Source of the DNA: an uncultured Acidimicrobiia bacterium
Lineage (GTDB): Bacteria; Actinomycetota; Acidimicrobiia; UBA5794
Assembly (NCBI GenBank): GCA_905480055.1
Contig: CAJQOW010000030.1
Span: 1 to 5,989, forward strand
DNA length: 5,989 bases
Direction: 5' to 3'
Positions 1 through 4,810 of this stretch are shown here, piece by piece. How positions within the stretch are numbered: the stretch's first letter is position 1; each line of letters begins with the position of its first letter. The position numbers were made by a program, and so were the translations under genes. The notes under the pieces are model-generated. The model saw only the letters and a list, made by a program, of their open reading frames with translations. It was not told the DNA's origin and ran no database searches.

Positions 1-336
1 CTGAAGAAACTGGATCGACGGGTCGTAGCGCAGGGCTGCGCTGGTGGCGAGCGTCACCAGGCCAACCGTTCCTGTGGCCAACACGACGATCGAGACGCCG
101 CTCGCAACCAGACGGACCCGCGTCGACCATCCCGTGGCCTCGAACCAGTGCTCATCAGCCAGCGGCATCAGCCTGAACGTCAAAGCAAGGCCGAAGACCA
201 CCAAGGCCGAGAGTTGGACGATGAACCACACAAATAGACGAGTGCCCGTGTCGACAAGCAGGAGCGGAAGCGCCGCAACAAGTCCGCCGAGGAGCCAAGG
301 AATGGTCCACAGCAAGGCCCGTTCTATCTGGGGCAT
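1..336 (-). CDS. Multi-pass membrane protein, N-terminal part (C-terminus outside window)
   Basis: The reading frame is open from the ATG at 336-334 to the window edge, giving 112 residues. I do not recognise the family. Three hydrophobic segments are visible, at about residues 9-29, 33-54 and 77-102. They are separated by a short turn (VDTGTR) and a polar loop of about 20 residues (MPLADEHWFEATGW). There is no cleavable signal peptide pattern; the first segment looks like a membrane anchor, so the product is an integral membrane protein. The start is chosen because its A is shared with the TGA stop of the upstream methyltransferase gene (TGATG), a classic arrangement for coupled translation, and no good Shine-Dalgarno sequence lies just before it. 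Whether it has any role related to DNA methylation cannot be told from this fragment. The real gene is supported by the continuous hydrophobic coding pattern; the function is unknown. Confidence 0.75.
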   Translation of the reverse strand, partial: MPQIERALLWTIPWLLGGLVAALPLLLVDTGTRLFVWFIVQLSALVVFGLALTFRLMPLADEHWFEATGWSTRVRLVASGVSIVVLATGTVGLVTLATSAALRYDPSIQFLQ

Positions 337-1202
337 CAGGAGCGACCCGTTCGACCTTCCTGTATCCGCCGTTCGGCGATTTCGAGGTATTCGGGGTCGA
401 GATCGAAACCGACGAAGTGCCGGCCCGTCTCAACTGCCGCAACGGCTGCACTTCCCGAGCCGATGAAGGGATCGAGTATGAGATCGTCCTTGTAGGTGTA
501 GAGCTCGATGAGCCTGCTGGGCAGTTCAACGGGAAACGGCGCCGGATGTCCCACGCGCCGCGCCGACTCCGGGAGGATGTCCCAGATCGAAACGGTGGCG
601 TCGAGAAACTCTTCCTTGCCGATGGTGTCCTCGCCTTTTCGTTGCCTGCCGTAGAACCCCTTGGAGGCAACGATCACGTACTCATGGATGTCCCGAAGTG
701 TCGGATTGCTGGCAGACCGCCACGATCCCCACGCACACGACCCCCCGGCGCCCTTGGCCTTCTGCCAGATGATCTCTCCCCTGAGATCAAAACCGATCTC
801 CGTAAGGAGGCCCGCGACGTACTGGTTGAGCGGGATGTACGGCTTGCGACCGAGATTGGCGACATTCACAGCCACCCGGCCACCGGGCTCGATCACCCGA
901 TACGTCTCCCGGAACACGCGATCGAGGAGGCCGAGGTAGTCGTCGAGGTCGAGATCATCGTCGTAGTCCTTCCCCACGTTGTACGGAGGAGATGTCACCA
1001 TCAACGACACACAGTTGTCGGGGATCTGATGCATGTCCTCGGACGACTGGCAGTAGAGCTGATCGATGATCTCCGCCGGCGGCGCCACAACGCCACCCAC
1101 ATCGCCTTCGACGCGGCGTTGGGTCATGCGACGCGTGTAGAAGTCAGATGCGTCGTGCCCTTCACGCTTACCCGCGCCAAAACTGGCCGTACTCGTTGCC
1201 AC
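336..1202 (-). CDS. Site-specific DNA methyltransferase, beta class (N4-cytosine or N6-adenine)
   Basis: A 288-residue enzyme predicted to transfer a methyl group from S-adenosylmethionine to an exocyclic amino group of a base in a specific DNA site. The catalytic motif TSPPYNVGK is at residues 70-78. The AdoMet-binding motif DPFIGSG (244-250) follows near the C-terminus, then VGFDLDPEYLEIAERR (264-279). The order catalytic motif first, AdoMet motif last, defines the beta class. SPPY is more typical of N4-cytosine enzymes, but adenine specificity cannot be excluded. The GTG start at 1202-1200 is preferred because AGGAGG lies 4 nt upstream; the frame is open further upstream, but only through hairpin and repeat DNA with no domain. 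No restriction endonuclease gene is next to it in the window, so it looks solitary. The gene overlaps the downstream membrane-protein start by one base. Family assignment is firm; target site is unknown. Confidence 0.93.
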   Translation of the reverse strand: MATSTASFGAGKREGHDASDFYTRRMTQRRVEGDVGGVVAPPAEIIDQLYCQSSEDMHQIPDNCVSLMVTSPPYNVGKDYDDDLDLDDYLGLLDRVFRETYRVIEPGGRVAVNVANLGRKPYIPLNQYVAGLLTEIGFDLRGEIIWQKAKGAGGSCAWGSWRSASNPTLRDIHEYVIVASKGFYGRQRKGEDTIGKEEFLDATVSIWDILPESARRVGHPAPFPVELPSRLIELYTYKDDLILDPFIGSGSAAVAAVETGRHFVGFDLDPEYLEIAERRIQEGRTGRS

Positions 1203-1206
1203 AGTG

Positions 1207-1236
1207 CCTCCTGCGCGCTGAAGGTAGCAGCGCGCA
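1207..1236 (-). promoter_or_regulatory. Shine-Dalgarno of the methyltransferase gene with abutting 9-bp hairpin
   Basis: On the minus strand AGGAGG (1212-1207) sits 4 nt before the GTG start and decides that start. Directly upstream, 1212-1236 forms a stem: arms TGCGCGCTG (1212-1220) and CAGCGCGCA (1228-1236), with a 7-nt loop. The last paired base is the first A of the Shine-Dalgarno, so the structure ends at, but does not bury, the ribosome-binding site. It could protect the 5' end, act as an attenuator or be a palindromic operator in DNA. No experimental role is known to me. Confidence 0.6.
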
Positions 1237-1256
1237 TCCCGTCCGTAAGGCAATCG

Positions 1257-1282
1257 AGCGAGTGGAGCTCGCTCCGCTCGCT
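1257..1282. repeat. 12-bp inverted repeat (AGCGAG...CTCGCT)
   Basis: Arms 1257-1268 and 1271-1282 are reverse complements over 12 positions with one T/G wobble, leaving only TC at the centre. With such a small centre it is more naturally read as a DNA palindrome or a cruciform-prone site than as an efficient RNA hairpin. It directly abuts the GTAC heptamer array on its right. Confidence 0.6.
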
Positions 1283-1363
1283 GTAGTACGTAGTACGTCA
1301 TACGAAGTACGCCCCGGCAGCGGGTCAGCACAAGCGCTGACCGTACTCAGTACCTCGTACCTC
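1283..1363. repeat. Inverted pair of GTAC-type heptamer arrays around a 7-bp hairpin
   Basis: Four consecutive heptamers, GTAGTAC, GTAGTAC, GTCATAC and GAAGTAC, occupy 1283-1310. Three heptamers, GTACTCA, GTACCTC and GTACCTC, occupy 1343-1363; read on the other strand these become GAGGTAC, GAGGTAC and TGAGTAC, the same GNNGTAC-like unit in inverse orientation. Between them GGTCAGC (1323-1329) and GCTGACC (1336-1342) form a perfect 7-bp stem with a 6-nt loop. A period of seven is not a multiple of three, which argues against coding. Function unknown; a protein-binding array or a relic of a small repeat element are both possible. Confidence 0.65.
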
Positions 1364-1390
1364 GACCCTGCAACATCCCCCTGCATCGTG

Positions 1391-1408
1391 CGGGCCGCAA
1401 GCGGCCCG
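1391..1408. repeat. Perfect 8-bp GC-only palindrome
   Basis: CGGGCCGC (1391-1398) and GCGGCCCG (1401-1408) are perfect reverse complements around AA; as RNA a 7-bp stem with a CAAG loop is more realistic. No T-tract follows on either strand, so it is not a standard terminator by itself. It is one of the consecutive palindromes in this gap. Confidence 0.6.
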
Positions 1409-1411
1409 TAG

Positions 1412-1430
1412 GAGAACGCCGAGCGTTCTC
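1412..1430. repeat. Perfect 8-bp hairpin with 3-nt loop
   Basis: GAGAACGC (1412-1419) pairs with GCGTTCTC (1423-1430) across CGA. It begins 4 bp after the preceding palindrome ends. No T-tract follows on either strand. It is probably part of the same mosaic of palindromic units rather than an independent regulatory site. Confidence 0.6.
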
Positions 1431-1448
1431 TCGCTGCGTTCCTCTGCC

Positions 1449-1468
1449 GTCCCCCTTGAAAGGGGGAC
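1449..1468 (-). terminator. Candidate hairpin terminator downstream of pheA
   Basis: GTCCCCCTT (1449-1457) and AAGGGGGAC (1460-1468) form a perfect 9-bp stem around GA, or 8 bp with a TGAA-type tetraloop. It is the first strong hairpin met by a transcript leaving pheA, about 140 nt after the stop codon, and lies before the methyltransferase gene. No uridine tract follows, so a canonical intrinsic terminator is not shown. It may instead be a repeat-element palindrome. Confidence 0.35.
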
Positions 1469-1492
1469 TGACAAGAAGGAGGCGGGTCTGAG

Positions 1493-1617
1493 CTCACGGC
1501 TCATGGCTCATGGCTGCGAGTTCCGGAAACTCGAGGCCCGAGGCTCGAGGCTCGGGACTCTTCGAAAGGCTCCAAAGCTCCAGGGCTCCTTGGCTCCTCA
1601 GCTCCTCAGCTCGTGAC
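1493..1617. repeat. Degenerate CTC-type heptamer/octamer array reaching into the pheA 3' end
   Basis: The stretch starts with in-phase heptamers CTCACGG, CTCATGG and CTCATGG (1493-1513). It passes through less regular units such as CTCGAGG and CTCGGGA (1544-1557), and ends in six in-phase octamers (1570-1617): CTCCAAAG, CTCCAGGG, CTCCTTGG, CTCCTCAG, CTCCTCAG and CTCGTGAC. The unit length shifts from seven to eight while the CTC head stays fixed. The last two octamers overlap the final codons and stop of pheA (stop at 1608-1606), so the array borders, and seems to have shaped, the 3' end of that gene. The first three heptamers recur inverted near 3033-3053. Not coding: neither period is a multiple of three. 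Confidence 0.7.
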
Positions 1618-2430
1618 CGCTCGATACGACCCCAGATTCAGCACGGCGGCGGCGTTGGCGGGGGGCGGGTCGAGGACTCGTTTGAGCCCTTCGGCGCCGG
1701 GTTCGTGGACGAGGTCGATGAAGAAGCGGTAGTTCCATGCGACGCCCGCGGGACGGGACTCGATGCGGGTGAGGTTCGCCCCTCTGAGACCGAGCTCGGC
1801 AAGGATCAGAGCAAGCGATCCCGGCGTGTGGGACCCGGTCACGACGATCGTGGTCTTGTCGTCGGAGTCGTCGACCTCTGGCTGCCCAACGTGGAGCACC
1901 ACGAATCGTGTCGTGTTGTGGTCGCGGTCGAGCACGTTGTCCTTGAGGACCTTCAGACCGAACGCCTCGCCAGCGCGCGGAGGCGCAAGAGCGCCGACTG
2001 TTCGATCTCCGCCCTCGGCCACCTGTCTGACAGCGCCAGCGGTGTCATGGCTCGGGACCGCCTCGATGTCCATTTCGAGCAGTGCGTACTCGGCCTGTGC
2101 GAGAGCTTGTGGGTGTGACCGCACTTCCCTGATGTCCTCCAACGTTGCATCCGGGAGACCGTGGAGGGTGTGACGTACTTCGACGAGGTGCTCGGCCAGG
2201 ATCGAGAAACGCACGTGGCTCGCATCGCCTGGCAAACGATCCAGTACCGGGAGGACGGAGCCGGTCGTCGAGTTCTCCACCGGAACGACCAGCCGATCCA
2301 CGTGGCCGTGCTCGAGCGCATCGAAGGCAGCGGCGAACGATGGGTGACCGATCAACTCCCCGTCTGGGAAGAGTTCGGTCGCAGCTCGAAAGCTGTAGCT
2401 ATGGGGTTCGCCCTGGAAACCGATCTTCAT
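1606..2430 (-). CDS. pheA: Prephenate dehydratase
   Basis: A 274-residue cytoplasmic enzyme that converts prephenate to phenylpyruvate, with loss of water and CO2, in phenylalanine synthesis. The monofunctional form is shown by the catalytic domain beginning at residue 1, with no chorismate mutase domain in front. Family motifs in order are GEPHSYS (7-13), VVPVENSTTG (48-57), SHPQALAQAE (105-114), HDTAGAV (128-134) and HNTTRF (171-176), the last carrying the catalytic TRF threonine. A C-terminal ACT domain (about 192-270) has PGSL (203-206) and NLTRIESRP (219-227), the site where phenylalanine usually binds for feedback control. Length is normal for the family. The ATG at 2430 has no Shine-Dalgarno but a -10-like TACCTT 8 nt upstream. 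It stands alone, 83 bp downstream of the DUF456 gene, with no other aromatic amino acid genes nearby. The stop codon lies inside a repeat array. Confidence 0.96.
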   Translation of the reverse strand: MKIGFQGEPHSYSFRAATELFPDGELIGHPSFAAAFDALEHGHVDRLVVPVENSTTGSVLPVLDRLPGDASHVRFSILAEHLVEVRHTLHGLPDATLEDIREVRSHPQALAQAEYALLEMDIEAVPSHDTAGAVRQVAEGGDRTVGALAPPRAGEAFGLKVLKDNVLDRDHNTTRFVVLHVGQPEVDDSDDKTTIVVTGSHTPGSLALILAELGLRGANLTRIESRPAGVAWNYRFFIDLVHEPGAEGLKRVLDPPPANAAAVLNLGSYRAVTS

Positions 2431-2438
2431 GGGTTGGG

Positions 2439-2444
2439 AAGGTA
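2439..2444 (-). promoter_or_regulatory. Putative -10 element of pheA (leaderless)
   Basis: TACCTT fits the actinobacterial TANNNT -10 pattern and ends exactly 8 nt before the pheA ATG. Transcription would then begin at or next to the start codon. This agrees with the absence of a ribosome-binding site. I see no convincing -35 hexamer. The same spacing recurs upstream of the DUF456 gene. Confidence 0.4.
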
Positions 2445-2513
2445 TCAGCCATCGGCTCGCACTTCACAGTCCTTGCGATGCGATGATCGGCGCACCCGCG
2501 TCACCCCGGCCGG

Positions 2514-3005
2514 CTACGCCACCACGACGAAAGCGACCCACAGGGTCAGCATCAGAAGCCCGACGACGAACTGGGCGCCGGAAGCCAGCGCCATGGCCCT
2601 GATCGTTGCCCATGTGGCCACGGTCGCCTCACGGAGGCGTCTCGTCTTCGACGCCATCACCAGGAACACACCGACGACGAATCCAACCGCTGCGCCGACG
2701 ACGGGGATCACGAACATGCCCACGACCGCCGCTCCCGCCGACAGGACCTGACCCCAGAACGGGACTCCCACGGATGAGGCTTGGCGCTGCGGAAGCAGGT
2801 ATCCCCCCGCCGTACCGGCGACGGCGAGCACAGTCATCGAAAGCACCAGTGCCCACATCGCAGCGCCGTCCATCACAAAGAGGCCATACACAACACCGGC
2901 TGCCCAGATCAGCCACAACCCCGGAACGACCGGCAGCAACGTCCCCGCAACACCGACAACCATGACGACGGCAACAATCGCAGTAAGGGCAAGGTCGGAG
3001 GACAT
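2514..3005 (-). CDS. DUF456 family membrane protein
   Basis: A 163-residue integral membrane protein of the DUF456 family, whose biochemical function is unknown. Hydrophobic segments lie at about residues 7-27, 29-46, 50-70, 84-117 (probably two) and 138-162. The glycine/proline signature GTLLPVVPG (21-29) recurs in looser form as GMFVIPVVGAAVG (96-108), consistent with the internal duplication seen in this family. A short basic cytoplasmic-looking loop, KTRRLR, is at 120-125. The ATG at 3005 is preferred over an upstream in-frame start at 3137, because the extra 44 residues are translated repeat DNA without hydrophobic character and because TAGCCT sits 8 nt before this ATG. It is divergent from the amylase gene and 83 bp upstream of pheA on the same strand. 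Both downstream genes having their own -10-like element suggests separate transcription. Confidence 0.87.
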   Translation of the reverse strand: MSSDLALTAIVAVVMVVGVAGTLLPVVPGLWLIWAAGVVYGLFVMDGAAMWALVLSMTVLAVAGTAGGYLLPQRQASSVGVPFWGQVLSAGAAVVGMFVIPVVGAAVGFVVGVFLVMASKTRRLREATVATWATIRAMALASGAQFVVGLLMLTLWVAFVVVA

Positions 3006-3013
3006 CCGCCGGA

Positions 3014-3019
3014 AGGCTA
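3014..3019 (-). promoter_or_regulatory. Putative -10 element of the DUF456 gene (leaderless)
   Basis: TAGCCT (3019-3014) matches TANNNT and ends 8 nt before the ATG, as for pheA. No Shine-Dalgarno is present. The site contains the only CTAG tetranucleotide of the window (3017-3020). Inverted heptamer repeats begin a few bases upstream, where a -35 region would be. No recognisable -35 hexamer. Confidence 0.4.
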
Positions 3020-3025
3020 GGGCTT

Positions 3026-3188
3026 GAGTCAGCCATGAGCCATGAGCCATGGGCAAACAGCGAGCTTCAGCCCCAAAGCCCACGGGCTCCAAGACTTCCA
3101 CGCTCAAGGCTCGGACGCTTCCGGGCTCAAGGCTCACGACTCACGACTCAAAACTCATAACTCAAAGCTCACAACGCAAGCCTCATCT
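3026..3188. repeat. CTC-type heptamer arrays in opposite orientations filling a divergent promoter region
   Basis: The left part carries CCATGAG, CCATGAG and CCATGGG (3033-3053), which on the minus strand read as CTCATGG-type heptamers. The middle (3054-3125) is degenerate, with scattered GGCTC/CTCAAGG units. The right part (3126-3188) is nine consecutive in-phase heptamers: CTCAAGG, CTCACGA, CTCACGA, CTCAAAA, CTCATAA, CTCAAAG, CTCACAA, CGCAAGC and CTCATCT. The third to seventh are AT-rich for this genome. The last base of the array is the first base of the putative amylase -10 element. No protein is likely here: the period is seven and frames differ from the flanking genes' true starts. Similar in style to heptanucleotide short tandem repeats known from cyanobacteria, but with its own unit. 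Confidence 0.75.
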
Positions 3189-3193
3189 ATCTT
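3188..3193 (+). promoter_or_regulatory. Putative -10 element of the GH13 gene (leaderless)
   Basis: TATCTT matches TANNNT and ends 7 nt before the ATG at 3201, again implying a leaderless or nearly leaderless transcript. No Shine-Dalgarno is visible (the bases before ATG are CTGGACC). It starts on the last base of the in-phase heptamer array, so upstream promoter contacts would fall within repeat DNA. Confidence 0.4.
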
Positions 3194-3200
3194 CTGGACC

Positions 3201-4751
3201 ATGAGCAATCGACGATCTGCTGTCAATTTCGCATTCGGCAACTTCGACATACAGACGGGGTTTGCGGTCAGCCACCAGTACGACCGGTCGCTCGGTGTGG
3301 TTCGGCCCGGCAAGCCGCTCACGCTGCGGGCCACTACCGTGCCGGAGTACCTCGAGGTGAACGCCTACATCCTCGAAGGGTTGGGGCCGTTCACACCCCA
3401 CGACATTCGGGACCAGGGCGTTGCGGTTCCGTTCTATCGGTCGGGAAGCGGGTGGACGGCGACGCTCGATGGTCGACCGGACGGCACGATCGTCAACTAC
3501 ATCGTGGAGGCTGTGCACCGAAGCGGTCACCTGCACTACGCCGATGGTCGTCTGCCGCACGAGTTCGCACGGGTCTTCACGCACCGCGTGACATCACGAC
3601 GGCCTCCCGAGTGGACCAACGATGCGGTCGTGTACCAGGTATTCGTCGATCGGTTCGCCAATGCGGCGGGCCCTGTCAGCATGCCTGACAACGACCTCAC
3701 CTTCGCGGGCGGTGACCTCCACGGCATCACTGCCAACCTCGATTGGCTCACGAACCTCGGCGTCAACTGCCTGTGGCTCACCCCTGTCTTTACCTGCCAC
3801 AGCTACCACGGCTACGACGCGATCGACCTCAAGACAATCGATCCACGTTTCGGAGGCGACGAAGCACTCGCAGATCTCGTTGAGGCGGCACACGACCGGG
3901 GGATTCGTGTCCTGCTCGACCTGGTTCCGAACCACATCTCGCAACGACACCCGTGGTTCACGAGCGCTCAGGCCGACGGACCGGAGAGGGACTGGTTCTT
4001 CTTCAACGACGACGGCTCATATCTGATGTTCTTCGGCTCGGTTTCGATGCCCAAGGTCAACCTCGACCATCCTCACGCCAGGGCTGCGATGCTCGACGTC
4101 GCTGCATACTGGGTGAAGGAGTTCGGCATCGACGGATATCGCATCGATCACGCGCTTGGGCCAAGCGAATCGTTCTTTGCTGCGCTCGCCGAAGAACTCG
4201 AAGCGATCAACCCCGACGTATGGCTGTTCGGCGAGGTCACCGCGACCCCGCAACTCTCTCGACGGTATGGAGGGATCCTCGACGGAGTCACCGACTTCCC
4301 GTTCGCATACGGAATGCGGGAGCTGCTGGCAGGGAACATCGACCCACGTGACTTCGCCGAAATCGAGCGCGAGGCTGCGGCGGCCCTCGACCCGGCCGAC
4401 TTCAGCTGGGTGCGGTTCTTCGACAACCATGACATGGCAAGAGCGATCCACGGGTGGGACAACGAGCGAGCGGCACTCGCACGCGCAGTCGACATGCTGT
4501 TCTCCATGCCAGGCGTGCCGAGCTTCTTCTACGGCACCGAACAGGCACTATCGCATGATCGGAGCGAAGCCGAGGCTGGGCTCAACGTCGGGCGGGTGCC
4601 GATGGCGTTCGACCGCAACGACGAGATGTTCATGCACGTGCAACAGGCAATCGCTCGATGGCACGCATCCAACACCGGACCCAAAACACCGATGATGTGG
4701 GCCCCGGATGCGACCCGATGGACCTGGGGAGACCTCAGCGGCAGCATGTAG
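3201..4751 (+). CDS. GH13 alpha-amylase-family glycosidase (neopullulanase/cyclomaltodextrinase type), short C-terminus
   Basis: A 516-residue cytoplasmic enzyme (no signal peptide) predicted to hydrolyse or rearrange alpha-1,4 (possibly alpha-1,6) glucosidic bonds of maltodextrins or cyclodextrins. An N-terminal beta-rich region (about 25-132) resembles the E-set/CBM34 modules of this group. The catalytic barrel begins near DAVVYQVFVDRF (141-152). Conserved regions: I DLVPNH (240-245), V MPKVN (283-287, characteristic of neopullulanase relatives), II GYRIDHA with nucleophile D316, III FGEV with acid/base E345, IV FFDNHD with D411, then FFYGTEQ (442-448). All catalytic residues are present. 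The protein ends at TWGDLSGSM, about 30 residues after the barrel, where relatives carry a beta-sandwich domain C of roughly 80 residues; this is naturally short or truncated. The ATG at 3201 is chosen over 3042 because the upstream extension is translated repeat DNA. It converges with the glycosyltransferase gene, 59 bp away; I see no strong terminator there. Confidence 0.93.
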   Translation: MSNRRSAVNFAFGNFDIQTGFAVSHQYDRSLGVVRPGKPLTLRATTVPEYLEVNAYILEGLGPFTPHDIRDQGVAVPFYRSGSGWTATLDGRPDGTIVNYIVEAVHRSGHLHYADGRLPHEFARVFTHRVTSRRPPEWTNDAVVYQVFVDRFANAAGPVSMPDNDLTFAGGDLHGITANLDWLTNLGVNCLWLTPVFTCHSYHGYDAIDLKTIDPRFGGDEALADLVEAAHDRGIRVLLDLVPNHISQRHPWFTSAQADGPERDWFFFNDDGSYLMFFGSVSMPKVNLDHPHARAAMLDVAAYWVKEFGIDGYRIDHALGPSESFFAALAEELEAINPDVWLFGEVTATPQLSRRYGGILDGVTDFPFAYGMRELLAGNIDPRDFAEIEREAAAALDPADFSWVRFFDNHDMARAIHGWDNERAALARAVDMLFSMPGVPSFFYGTEQALSHDRSEAEAGLNVGRVPMAFDRNDEMFMHVQQAIARWHASNTGPKTPMMWAPDATRWTWGDLSGSM

Positions 4752-4810
4752 ACGAAGGCGGCCGGGCGAAATCACCAACGACTGAGCGTCGGGCACGAGG
4801 CGTATCACCG

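Larger units (their letters stand above)
1203..1605. other. Gene-free, structure-rich intergenic region
   Basis: About 400 bp lie between the end of pheA and the methyltransferase start, both on the minus strand. Open frames cross it on both strands, but they translate into low-complexity, domain-free sequence and run through palindromes, so I do not call a gene. From left to right it holds a hairpin abutting the methyltransferase ribosome-binding site, a 12-bp palindrome, inverted GTAC heptamer arrays around a small hairpin, three more tight hairpins, and a CTC-type array reaching the pheA stop codon. Only about 20-30 bp stretches between these elements lack visible structure. Confidence 0.75.

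Noticed and set aside
417..1286. Long plus-strand open frame opposite the methyltransferase
   Set aside because: It is antisense to a gene with clear catalytic motifs; its translation is low-complexity and arginine/valine-rich with no domain, as expected for a high-GC shadow frame.
1203..1331. In-frame 43-residue N-terminal extension of the methyltransferase
   Set aside because: It is translated palindrome and heptamer DNA with no domain character, and a strong AGGAGG precedes the GTG at 1202.
1283..1617. CRISPR array
   Set aside because: Units are 7-8 bp with no spacer-repeat organisation and no cas genes are nearby.
1498..3048. Transposon or integron cassette carrying pheA and DUF456
   Set aside because: No transposase, integrase or target-site duplication is visible; the flanking match is explained by membership in a short repeat family, so it is kept only as a recombination hypothesis.
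3006..3137. In-frame 44-residue extension of the DUF456 protein
   Set aside because: It is repeat-derived, lacks a membrane segment, and family length and the -10-like element favour the ATG at 3005.
3042..3200. In-frame 53-residue N-terminal extension of the GH13 protein
   Set aside because: The added sequence is repeat-derived (runs of HDSRLKTHNSKL type), has no signal peptide, and the ATG at 3201 has a well-placed -10-like element.
4752..4810. Bidirectional terminator between the convergent GH13 and glycosyltransferase genes
   Set aside because: Only a 4-bp stem candidate (CGAC...GTCG) and no T-tract are visible in the 59-bp gap; too weak to call.
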